Part shown: one piece after another, positions 52,434-60,750 of the stretch | Layout: each line of letters starts with the position of its first letter | Position numbering within the stretch: the first letter of the stretch is position 1 | Assembly: GCF_003121985.1 (NCBI RefSeq) | Contig: NZ_QEWP01000001.1 | Coordinates: forward strand, 186,001-250,000 | DNA: 64,000 nt | Source of the DNA: Marinilabilia rubra | GTDB lineage: Bacteria; Bacteroidota; Bacteroidia; Bacteroidales; Marinilabiliaceae | Direction: 5' to 3' | Program-made: the position numbers and the translations under genes | The notes under the pieces: generated by a model | What the model was told of the DNA's origin: nothing | What the model saw: only the letters and a program-made list of their open reading frames with translations | Database searches by the model: none

Positions 52434-54272
52434 ATGAATTTGTCCCTTGTTGATGTTGGAATTGTTATGGCCTATCTGGTCCTGACATTGTTTATCGGAT
52501 TTTGGTTGTCGAAGCGGGCATCAAAGGATCTGGAGGCTTATTTTCTGGGTGGAAACAAGATCAAATGGTACTTTCTGGGTTTATCTAATGCCTCCGGGAT
52601 GTTTGATATTTCAGGTACTATGTGGACGGTGACCATCGTCTTTGTTTATGGACTCAAGAGTGCCTGGATCCCCTGGTTATGGCCGGTCTGGAATCAGATA
52701 TTTGTAATGGTTTTCCTCGCCATCTGGATGCGACGATCCAATACTATGACGGGGGCCCAGTGGATTACTTTCCGCTTTGGGGATGGCCGTGGCGGAAGAC
52801 TCTCACACATCATCGTGGTGGTTTTTGCGGTGGTCAGTGTGATTGGTTTTATCGCCTATTTTGTTGAGGGAATTGGAAAATTTGCTACCACATTCTTCAC
52901 ATGGGACCTTTCCACCACCATAATGGGACTGCATTTAACCTCCGAGCAGGTTTATGCTTTGATCATTATCGCCATTACTACTGTCTATACTATGAAAGGC
53001 GGCATGTACAGTGTGGTTAGTACCGAGGTGTTGCAGTTTCTCATTATGACGGTGGCATGTGTATCAATCGGCATCATTGCTTACAATCAGGTTACGCCTG
53101 AGCAGGTTGCTGCCGTTGTACCTGAAGGATGGACCGATTTGTGGCCCGGGTGGGAACTGGATCTCGACTGGTCCGGGCTATTCCCCGAGTTGAATGATAA
53201 AATAGGAACCGATGGCTACGAAATGTTTGGGATGTTGCTGATGATGATGCTGCTGAAAGGGATTTTTGCAAGTCTGGCAGGACCGGTACCAAGTTATGAT
53301 ATGCAACGAATTTTGAGTACCCGTACCCCTTCCGAAGCTGCTAAAATGAGTGGACTTACTTCTTTGGTGTTGTTTATTCCACGTTATCTGATGATTGGTG
53401 GTTTTGCAGTTCTGGGATTGGTGTATCTGAAGCCTGAACTCATGAAGATGGGCGCCGATATTGATTTTGAAATGGTATTGCCTTTGGCCATCCGTCAGTT
53501 TGTGCCAGTGGGTATTAAAGGATTGTTGCTGGCAGGTCTTTTGGCAGCTTTTATGGGTACCTTTGCAGCCTTCATTAATGCTGCTCCGGCCTACCTGGTC
53601 AACGATTTGTATAAAAAGTATGTAAACCCTCAGGCTTCTAATAAAAAACTGGTTCGTTACAGCTACATGTCAAGTCTTATTTTGGTTGTAGTAGGTATTG
53701 CCTTTGGTCTTTTTGCAAAATCCCTGAATAGCCTTACGCTATGGATTACCTCTTCACTTTACGGTGGATATGCAGCTGCCAATGTATTGAAGTGGATTTG
53801 GTGGCGATTCAACGGTATGGGCTATTTCTATGGGATGCTTGGAGGACTGATTGCTTCTGTGGTAGTTCCACCCTCGGTGCGAATCTTTGTTCCCGGAGCT
53901 ATCGATATCTACATTTTTCCTTTGATATTACTGGTGTCAATGACTGCTTCAGTATTGGGTACTCTTTTTACTAAGCCTGAAGATATGAGGACGCTCAAAA
54001 TATTTTATAAGCAAACCCGTCCCTGGGGTTTTTGGAAGCCTGTAAAAGAAGAGGTGATGAAAGAGGACCCTTCATTTGTGCCTAATAAGGATTTCAAAAG
54101 GGATGCATTTAATGTGGCGGTTGGTATTACCTGGCAAATGTCGATGGTGGTTTTACCCCTCTATTTCCTTTCGGGAGAGTATTCTTCGGCCTGGGTCTCT
54201 CTGGGAGTGTTTATTGGTACATCCGTGCTTCTGAAATTCTTCTGGTACGATCATATTAAGAATATGGACTAA
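52434..54272 (+). CDS. Sodium:solute symporter (SSS family), long form
   Basis: 612 residues, about 13-15 membrane segments. Landmarks: DVGIVMAYLVLTLFIGFWLSKR with RASKDLEAYFLGGNKIKWYFLGLSNASGMFD (45-75 region), TVYTMKGGMYSVVSTEVLQFLIM, PSYDMQRILSTRTPSEA and LLAGLLAAFMGTFAAFINAAPAYLVNDLY, where SSS proteins bind sodium. The extra length over the 479-residue symporter at 15688 is in a mid-protein loop (about 220-255) and the C-terminus. It likely imports the monosaccharide or small glycan made by this locus into the cytoplasm, before the epimerase. Stop codon overlaps the next start by 1 bp. Confidence 0.9.
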   Translation: MNLSLVDVGIVMAYLVLTLFIGFWLSKRASKDLEAYFLGGNKIKWYFLGLSNASGMFDISGTMWTVTIVFVYGLKSAWIPWLWPVWNQIFVMVFLAIWMRRSNTMTGAQWITFRFGDGRGGRLSHIIVVVFAVVSVIGFIAYFVEGIGKFATTFFTWDLSTTIMGLHLTSEQVYALIIIAITTVYTMKGGMYSVVSTEVLQFLIMTVACVSIGIIAYNQVTPEQVAAVVPEGWTDLWPGWELDLDWSGLFPELNDKIGTDGYEMFGMLLMMMLLKGIFASLAGPVPSYDMQRILSTRTPSEAAKMSGLTSLVLFIPRYLMIGGFAVLGLVYLKPELMKMGADIDFEMVLPLAIRQFVPVGIKGLLLAGLLAAFMGTFAAFINAAPAYLVNDLYKKYVNPQASNKKLVRYSYMSSLILVVVGIAFGLFAKSLNSLTLWITSSLYGGYAAANVLKWIWWRFNGMGYFYGMLGGLIASVVVPPSVRIFVPGAIDIYIFPLILLVSMTASVLGTLFTKPEDMRTLKIFYKQTRPWGFWKPVKEEVMKEDPSFVPNKDFKRDAFNVAVGITWQMSMVVLPLYFLSGEYSSAWVSLGVFIGTSVLLKFFWYDHIKNMD

Positions 54273-54982
54273 TGATGAAAAGAAGTGGTTTTGACATAAA
54301 CGTAAAACGGACTCTGATTTTCCTTGCATGTTCCTTTGGTCTTCTGTCGGGGATTTATGCGCAGGAAGCACCAGTGGATACCTCCTATGCAAATAGTTAC
54401 TACTTGTATAAAAAAGGAATGCATGAATCTGTTCCGGTTAATTCCTGGAATGTCGTTTTTGTAGGGAACAGCATAACTGAGCGTGGCCTTTGGGGAGAAT
54501 GGTTTCCTGAAATACCGGTGTTGAACCGAGGAATTGGGGGCGATAACTGCTGGGGTGTGGATGCCCGCCTTGGCACCCTGTTGGAAGCCAAACCCACCGT
54601 CATTTTTTTACTCATCGGCATTAATGATTTGGGCAGGGGGCTACCTCCAGATTTGATTTCCACTAAATATGAGCAAATCATCCGCCGGATAAAAAATGAA
54701 AGCCGGAATACCCGGTTGGTGCTTCATACGGTTTTGCCCATTAATGAGACGAACATAACGTTTGAGTACATGAAAGGTAAGACTCCGAAAATCCTGGAAT
54801 TGAATAAAAGAATAAGGCAGTTGGCTAAGAAATATAATGTAAAGTTAATCGATCTGCATCAGGTTTTTGCTGATGGTCAGAATCAAATGCCGGATAAACT
54901 GGTTATTGATGGGCTGCACCTTAACAATGCCGGTTATCAGCGATGGATAAAGGCTCTGAACGAGTCTAATGTTCTTCGGTAA
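54272..54982 (+). CDS. SGNH/GDSL-family hydrolase, exported
   Basis: 236 residues with signal peptide (TLIFLACSFGLLSGIYAQ). SGNH blocks: VFVGNSITERG (block I Ser), NRGIGGDNCWG (block II Gly), LIGINDLGRG (block III Asn) and DGLHLNNAGYQRW (block V Asp-His). Such enzymes remove O-acetyl or similar esters from carbohydrates. It probably deacetylates the substrate of the locus in the periplasm. Start overlaps the symporter stop codon, so translation is coupled. Confidence 0.88.
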   Translation: MMKRSGFDINVKRTLIFLACSFGLLSGIYAQEAPVDTSYANSYYLYKKGMHESVPVNSWNVVFVGNSITERGLWGEWFPEIPVLNRGIGGDNCWGVDARLGTLLEAKPTVIFLLIGINDLGRGLPPDLISTKYEQIIRRIKNESRNTRLVLHTVLPINETNITFEYMKGKTPKILELNKRIRQLAKKYNVKLIDLHQVFADGQNQMPDKLVIDGLHLNNAGYQRWIKALNESNVLR

Positions 54983-55014
54983 ATTGAATATAACAACGCT
55001 AAAGAGATATTTGG

Positions 55015-55989
55015 ATGAGAATTAAAGGTACTTTTTTAGATGAGATAAGTCACGATATACCCCATCAGAACTGGGGGCGCGATGAGTGGGACAGAGATTT
55101 CGGGTATATGAAAAAAGCCGGAATTGATACTGTTATTCTCATTCGTTCGGGATATCGAAAGTGGCAGACTTTTCCCTCGGAAGTTTTGATGAAAAGCGAA
55201 GGGACGTACCGTCCTCCCGTTGATTTGGTTCAAATGTATCTTGAACTGGCGGAGAAGTATGGCATGTCTTTTTATTTTGGACTTTACGATTCCGGTAAAT
55301 ACTGGACTGAAGGGAAGTTTTCTCAGGAGGTGGATCTGAATAAGCGGGTGATTGATGAGGTGTGGACGAAATATGGGCACATGCCCGCCTTTAAGGGGTG
55401 GTATGTGTCGCAGGAGATCAGCCGTAAAACAGGTCAGATTATTGATCTTTACGCCAGTCTGGCACGCCATTGCAAAGATGTTTCAGAGGGGTTGCCGGTT
55501 CTTATATCTCCTTACATTGATGGCATCAAGAACGTGAGTCAGTATGTTAATGATACAACCAAAGCTAAAGGGATTTCATTGCAGCAACATGAAAACGACT
55601 GGCGTGAGATTTTTGATGGTATCAAAAATGCTGTTGACATTGTAGCCTTCCAGGATGGACATGTTGACTATGATGACCTGACCGGATTTCTTCAACTCAA
55701 TAAATCTCTGGCCGATGAATATGGTTTGGAATGTTGGACCAATTCTGAAACTTTTGACAGAGATATGCCCATTAAATTTATGCCCATCAAATGGGAAAAA
55801 CTATTACTTAAGCTTCAGATGGCTGAGAGAGCAGGTATTCATAATGCCATTACTTTTGAATTTTCCCACTTTATGAGTCCACAATCTGCTTACTTGCAGG
55901 CAGGACATCTGTATAACCGTTATCTCGAGTATTTGGAGTTAATAAAATCAAAGAACAATGGATTTTCAAAAACTGGCTTTACAGTATAA
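55015..55989 (+). CDS. DUF4434 TIM-barrel protein
   Basis: 324 residues, no signal peptide. The start IKGTFLDEISHDIPHQNWGRDEWDRDF with VILIRSGYR, FYFGLYDSGKYW, FKGWYVSQEIS and NAITFEFSHFMSPQ fits the DUF4434 family, a predicted (beta/alpha)8 glycosidase-like fold. EIS near residue 136 and EF in the last strand are plausible acid residues. Lack of a leader suggests a cytoplasmic enzyme acting on an imported glycoside, unless a start was missed. The 3' end overlaps the epimerase gene by 32 bp in another frame. Confidence 0.72.
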   Translation: MRIKGTFLDEISHDIPHQNWGRDEWDRDFGYMKKAGIDTVILIRSGYRKWQTFPSEVLMKSEGTYRPPVDLVQMYLELAEKYGMSFYFGLYDSGKYWTEGKFSQEVDLNKRVIDEVWTKYGHMPAFKGWYVSQEISRKTGQIIDLYASLARHCKDVSEGLPVLISPYIDGIKNVSQYVNDTTKAKGISLQQHENDWREIFDGIKNAVDIVAFQDGHVDYDDLTGFLQLNKSLADEYGLECWTNSETFDRDMPIKFMPIKWEKLLLKLQMAERAGIHNAITFEFSHFMSPQSAYLQAGHLYNRYLEYLELIKSKNNGFSKTGFTV

Positions 55990-57124
55990 GCAGGAACTGC
56001 TCGAAAATGTTGTGCCTTTCTGGCTGAATAAATCACAGGATGAGCAGTTTGGAGGCTACTTTTCGTGCCTCGACCGTGAAGGCAATGTTTTCGATACCGA
56101 TAAATTTATCTGGCTTCAGGCCCGTGAAGTGTGGATGTTCTCAATGCTCTATAACCGGGTTGAGCAAAAACCTGAATGGCTCGAATGTGCCCGTCAGGGA
56201 GGGGAGTTCCTGAAAAAATACGGGCACGATGGTTTTGGTAACTGGTACTTTAGCCTTACTCGAGAGGGGAAACCACTGATTCAACCCTATAACATATTTT
56301 CGTACACTTTTGCTGCTATGGCTTTTGCCCAACTGGGGCTCGCCACAGGCAATCAGGAATACACCAACCTGGCAAAAACAACTTACGATCGTATTCTGGA
56401 ACGTCAGGAGAATCCCAAAGGCCGTTACAATAAAGCTTATCCAGGTACGCGGCATCTGAAGAATTTTGCATTGCCCATGATTATGTGTAACCTCAACCTG
56501 GAGATGGAGCACATACTGGGGGCTGACTATGTGAAAGAATCCGCGACAAAACTGATGGATGAGGTTTTGAATGTTTTCTATCGGCCTGAATGTGGTCTTG
56601 TGGTGGAGAATGTGAATGAAGATGGTTCCTTGTCGGATACCTTCGACGGAAGATTATTAAATCCGGGTCACGCCATTGAAGCCATGTGGTTTATCATGGA
56701 TCTGGCCGAGAGAATGGACAAAAAGGATATCATTGAACAAGCACAGCAAATTACCCTCCAAACACTGAAGCATGGATGGGACGAAAAATATGGCGGAATC
56801 TTTTATTTCATGGATGCCAAAAACCGTCCACCCCAACAATTGGAGTGGGATCAGAAGCTTTGGTGGGTGCATATAGAATCGCTTATTTCCCTCCTCAAAG
56901 GATACCGCCTTACCGGTTCAAAAGAGAGTCTGGAATGGTTTGAAAAAGTCCATCAGTATACCTGGGCCTATTTTAAGGATGAGCAGTATCCCGAGTGGTA
57001 TGGTTACCTCAACCGGCAGGGCGATGTATCACTTAATCTTAAAGGTGGTAAGTGGAAAGGATGCTTTCATGTACCCCGCGGCCTTTACCAATGCTGGCAA
57101 ACGTTGGAAAGTATTGCAAAATAA
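55958..57124 (+). CDS. N-acylglucosamine 2-epimerase (AGE family)
   Basis: 388 residues, cytoplasmic (alpha/alpha)6 barrel. It interconverts N-acylglucosamine and N-acylmannosamine. Similarity to mammalian renin-binding protein/AGE is visible along the whole length: WLNKSQDEQFGGYFSCLDREG, KFIWLQAREVWMFSMLYNR, LLNPGHAIEAMWF, QLEWDQKLWWVHIESLI and KGGKWKGCFHVPRGLYQC. The conserved His residues of the barrel (in NPGH, WVHIE and CFHVPR) are kept, which favours true AGE over cellobiose 2-epimerase, though the latter is a relative. Start overlaps DUF4434 by 32 bp. It suggests that the locus handles ManNAc or GlcNAc; no sialate lyase is nearby. Confidence 0.88.
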   Translation: MDFQKLALQYKQELLENVVPFWLNKSQDEQFGGYFSCLDREGNVFDTDKFIWLQAREVWMFSMLYNRVEQKPEWLECARQGGEFLKKYGHDGFGNWYFSLTREGKPLIQPYNIFSYTFAAMAFAQLGLATGNQEYTNLAKTTYDRILERQENPKGRYNKAYPGTRHLKNFALPMIMCNLNLEMEHILGADYVKESATKLMDEVLNVFYRPECGLVVENVNEDGSLSDTFDGRLLNPGHAIEAMWFIMDLAERMDKKDIIEQAQQITLQTLKHGWDEKYGGIFYFMDAKNRPPQQLEWDQKLWWVHIESLISLLKGYRLTGSKESLEWFEKVHQYTWAYFKDEQYPEWYGYLNRQGDVSLNLKGGKWKGCFHVPRGLYQCWQTLESIAK

Positions 57125-57132
57125 GGGGCAGG

Positions 57133-57262
57133 CATGAGGTTGTCTCAAAAGTCCAAGTTTGATGTCATTCTGAGCTTGTCGAAGAATCTATTCCTTTGGT
57201 AACAGACGTTTCGACTAAGCTCAACATGACTCGCTTTTGGGGTTCATTCTTTTTTGACAAAT
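57133..57262. repeat. Imperfect inverted-repeat element between the epimerase and oxidoreductase genes
   Basis: GTCATTCTGAGCTTGTCGAAG (about 57162-57182) pairs with the complement of a CGACTAAGCTCAACATGACT stretch (about 57210-57229). The outer ends TTGTCTCAAAA and TTTTTTGACAA are also inverted. It is a common kind of Bacteroidota intergenic palindrome. The following gene could be read from an upstream TTG within this element, but the ATG at 57344 is preferred. Confidence 0.6.
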
Positions 57263-57343
57263 CCATTGAAAATCAAACAAACCTCGTTCCGGATGGGGAA
57301 CCAAATATATAAATCACACCAACATAGTTTTAATCGCATAAAT

Positions 57344-59287
57344 ATGAAAATTACCTGGTTTTTCTTTTTGTCGTTGTTGTTTGCCTTGGGGGCTTGCAGA
57401 GGACCTCAATCCTCCAATACCAAGGAAGTAGATGTTTTGATAATCGGAGGAGGTGCCAGTGGTAGTATGGCCGGTATTCAATCAGCGCGTATGGGGGCTG
57501 AAACGCTTATTGCTGAGAAAGGTCCCTGGCTTGGGGGTATGCTTACTTCGGCGGGGGTAAGTGCCATTGATGGTAACCATAAATTACCCTCCGGTTTGTG
57601 GGCTGAGTTTCGCCAGAAGCTTTATGATTATTATGGAGGTCCCGATTCTGTCAGTACCGGATGGGTCAGTCATGTTCTTTTTGAACCTTCGGTGGGAGCC
57701 AACATATTAAAGTCAATGGCGGATGCTGAACCCAAACTTGAATTAAGCTTTAACACTAGTCTGGTGTCTCTGGAAAAGAACGAGGAAGGCTGGACGGTTT
57801 TGGTAGATGGTCCTCGCGGCAGCCAAACGATCCAGACCAAAGTAATCATTGATGGAACCGAGTTGGGTGATGTGGCTGCAATGGCAGGTATTCCTTACGA
57901 TGTTGGTATGGATTCGCGTTATGAAACCGGGGAGGAAATAGCACCGGAGGAGGGCAATGATATTGTGCAGGACTTAACTTATGTAGCAGTATTAAAAGAC
58001 TACGGTGAGGGTAGGGATAAGACCATTAAAAAGCCCGAAAACTATGATCCTTCTCCATTCTTTTGTACTTGTGCCCATGAATGTGATGAAGATACTGCCG
58101 GTAACAAGCTTTGGGATTGTGATTATATGATGGAGTACGGTCGGCTTCCGAAGGACAAATTCATGATCAACTGGCCCATCCGTGGCAATGATTACTATGT
58201 AAATGTAGTTGAGATGGGACCGGAAGAACGAGCTGAAGCTTTAGCTAATGCAAAATGGTTTACAAGGTGTTACATTTATTATCTTCAAACCGAGTTGGGT
58301 TTTACCAATCTGGGCATTGCTGATGATGAATTCCCCACCTCTGACGGATTTCCGCTCATTGCTTATCATCGCGAATCGAGGCGGATAAAAGGGAAAGTCC
58401 GTTTTACAGTTAACGATCTGGCACGTCCTTTTAGTCAGGAAACGGCACTTTACAGAACCGGAATTGCTGTGGGAGATTATCCCATCGATCATCACCATTC
58501 GCGTTATCCGGATCAGTCACAGGTGCCCTATCTTCATTTTTATCCGGTTCCCTCTTACACCCTGCCTCTTGGAGCGCTTATTCCAAAGGATACTGAAAAT
58601 TTCATTGTTGCAGAAAAATCTATTTCTGTTACCAATATAGTGAATGGGACGACCCGCCTTCAACCGGTTTGTATGCTTATAGGACAGGCGGCCGGAACTC
58701 TGGCATCTCTTGCCGTACAACAAGGGGTTACCCCTGCCGATGTCCCGGTGCGGCAGGTTCAGAGCCACTTGATTGCCGATGGAGCTTACATTATGCCCTA
58801 TTCGGATGTTAACGTTGAAAAAAAATATTGGGAGGATGTTCAAAAAATTGGAGCTACAGGAATACTTAAAGGAGAGGGGAAAAACATTGGCTGGTCCAAC
58901 GTTACTTTGTTTTACCCCGACTCGGTGATGACTGCAAATGCTTTAAGAGATGGTCTGAAGGATATTGCACCCGGTTTTAATTTTAATTCACATGAAGAAA
59001 TTCTGACCATTGAGGAAGGTGTCAATACGGCCTTTTCTTTGTCACGGTATATGAATCCGAATATTCAACCTGAAATTTCAAACGAGGATATCTCAATGAT
59101 TTGGCAAGAAATGGGATGGGGAGAAATGCAACCTCATGTTTCTATAACCCGGGCTCAGATGGCAGTGTTGCTAAATCGAATTGTGGAGCCATTTTCTTCT
59201 GTAGAAGTAGATCTACAGGGCCTGTATAAAAAAGAAAAAAAGAATCTGTCTTTTAATAAGTCGTTAGCTTTAAGAAGGTTTATCTGA
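57344..59287 (+). CDS. FAD-dependent oxidoreductase lipoprotein (FAD_oxidored family)
   Basis: 647 residues from the ATG at 57344, giving a lipoprotein leader (FFFLSLLFALGAC). The Rossmann motif VLIIGGGASGSMAGIQSARMG follows at once, then EKGPWLGGMLTSAGVSAIDG, a substrate region with CTCAHECDED, and the closing FIVAEKSISVTNIVNGTTRLQPVCMLIGQAAGTLA. A C-terminal extension (about 515-645) includes a helical part ALRDGLKDI and may be an S-layer-homology-like or binding module. Members of this family occur widely in Bacteroidota glycan loci with undefined substrate; some are thought to oxidise sugars. An exported flavoprotein usually needs folded export, yet no twin-Arg motif is seen. Confidence 0.82.
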   Translation: MKITWFFFLSLLFALGACRGPQSSNTKEVDVLIIGGGASGSMAGIQSARMGAETLIAEKGPWLGGMLTSAGVSAIDGNHKLPSGLWAEFRQKLYDYYGGPDSVSTGWVSHVLFEPSVGANILKSMADAEPKLELSFNTSLVSLEKNEEGWTVLVDGPRGSQTIQTKVIIDGTELGDVAAMAGIPYDVGMDSRYETGEEIAPEEGNDIVQDLTYVAVLKDYGEGRDKTIKKPENYDPSPFFCTCAHECDEDTAGNKLWDCDYMMEYGRLPKDKFMINWPIRGNDYYVNVVEMGPEERAEALANAKWFTRCYIYYLQTELGFTNLGIADDEFPTSDGFPLIAYHRESRRIKGKVRFTVNDLARPFSQETALYRTGIAVGDYPIDHHHSRYPDQSQVPYLHFYPVPSYTLPLGALIPKDTENFIVAEKSISVTNIVNGTTRLQPVCMLIGQAAGTLASLAVQQGVTPADVPVRQVQSHLIADGAYIMPYSDVNVEKKYWEDVQKIGATGILKGEGKNIGWSNVTLFYPDSVMTANALRDGLKDIAPGFNFNSHEEILTIEEGVNTAFSLSRYMNPNIQPEISNEDISMIWQEMGWGEMQPHVSITRAQMAVLLNRIVEPFSSVEVDLQGLYKKEKKNLSFNKSLALRRFI

Positions 59288-60705
59288 TGTCAACCGGCAA
59301 AGTTCGTTTTGAAGCACTGGATGCCTTGCGTGGTCTGGCTATTTTAATGATGGTTTTGTCAGGCACTATCCCTTTTGAAGGGGCTTTGCCCGGATGGATG
59401 TATCATGCACAACTGCCTCCGCCGCAGCATGTTTTTAATCCCGACTGGCCTGGTCTCACCTGGGTTGATCTGGTATTTCCCATGTTCTTGTTTTCGATGG
59501 GGGCAGCCATCCCGTTTTCTTTTGGAGGGAGAATGGATCGTGGAACAACACATGCAAAAATAGCTGGTCACCTTATTTGGAGGTTCCTGGGGCTGGCTGT
59601 TTTTGCAGTTGTTTCGCAACATCTTCGCCCGTGGGGGATGGATGCACCTGATTTTGTGAAATGGTTACTGGCATTACTGGGCATGGCGCTGATGCTATTG
59701 GTGTTTGCTTCACCTGCAAAGGGGTGGGCCGTTAAATATTCTTTCCTTATTCCTCTCACAGGGCTGGTGCTTACAATTGTTTTTCTTGGGTTAATGGGTA
59801 TTGAAGGGGTTCGTGATTTTTCCTTAAAATCTTTCGACATCATAATTATGGTTCTTGCCAATACCGCTTTAGGTGGCGGGATTCTATATCTAATGTTTCG
59901 CAAATGGCATCAAGCACTTTGGGTATCGTTTGCTTTGTTGACTGCCTTTTTTCTAAGTGCCCGCGATGGCAATAACTGGATGAGCAACATCTATGACTGG
60001 TCGCCTGTTCCCTGGTTGGTTTCCTGGAATTATCTCAAATATTTGCTTGTATTAATTCCCGGAATTTATACCGGTATTGTTTGTCGGAATGCACTTCAAA
60101 ACCCCGATATTGGGTCAAGACAGGAGAAAACCGGCAACGCTCGTATTGCTTTCGGAATACTTTTAGCAGGAATAGCTCTTGTGGTTGTTTCTCTATTGGG
60201 TCTTTATGCCCGAAAAATGGAGCTTTCCTTTGCTATTACCATTGTTCTGACAGTGGGATTGTTTTTATTGTTAAAAGAGTGGAGGAGTTTTTGGAGACCT
60301 GTATTTGTTAAATTATTTCCGGTTATTGTAGTATTGATTATAGGGGGTTACCTTCTGGAGCCTCTGCATGGGGGGATAAAAAAAGACCCGGCCACACTGA
60401 GTTACCTGATCCTTACAGCAGGTCTTTCAATGGTTTTGTTACTTGCTTTTGTTGTACTTAATGAAGAATTTGGCCTCAAAGGATTAATGTTTATTCTTAT
60501 CGGCTCGGGGAAAAACCCCATGATGGCTTATGTTGCCGGAAGCAATCTGGTTATTCCGGTTTTAGCGCTTACGGGAATGGAAAGTTTGCTTTACTTCGAT
60601 GAAATGCCGGTTGTTTCAGGAATGGTTAAAGCCATAATAATTACCTTAATGGTAGGAATAATAAGTGCTCTGGCGGCACAAAAAAAGTTCTTTATGAGGG
60701 TGTAA
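59287..60705 (+). CDS. DUF5009 membrane protein, longer paralogue
   Basis: 472 residues with about 12 membrane segments. Family start: FEALDALRGLAILMMVLSGTIPF, then the block PQHVFNPDWPGLTWVDLVFPMFLFSMGAAIPFSFG, equivalent to the HASWHGCTPTDLVFP block of the 17279-18388 protein, although the His positions differ. The chain ends with a short charged tail FFMRV. As for its paralogue, it may be a transporter of an amino sugar or a transmembrane acyltransferase. It is coupled to the oxidoreductase gene (stop and start share one base). Confidence 0.75.
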   Translation: MSTGKVRFEALDALRGLAILMMVLSGTIPFEGALPGWMYHAQLPPPQHVFNPDWPGLTWVDLVFPMFLFSMGAAIPFSFGGRMDRGTTHAKIAGHLIWRFLGLAVFAVVSQHLRPWGMDAPDFVKWLLALLGMALMLLVFASPAKGWAVKYSFLIPLTGLVLTIVFLGLMGIEGVRDFSLKSFDIIIMVLANTALGGGILYLMFRKWHQALWVSFALLTAFFLSARDGNNWMSNIYDWSPVPWLVSWNYLKYLLVLIPGIYTGIVCRNALQNPDIGSRQEKTGNARIAFGILLAGIALVVVSLLGLYARKMELSFAITIVLTVGLFLLLKEWRSFWRPVFVKLFPVIVVLIIGGYLLEPLHGGIKKDPATLSYLILTAGLSMVLLLAFVVLNEEFGLKGLMFILIGSGKNPMMAYVAGSNLVIPVLALTGMESLLYFDEMPVVSGMVKAIIITLMVGIISALAAQKKFFMRV

Positions 60706-60750
60706 GCCGGGATGCAAACACAAATTATGCTGATATTTAAAAGAAAAAAT

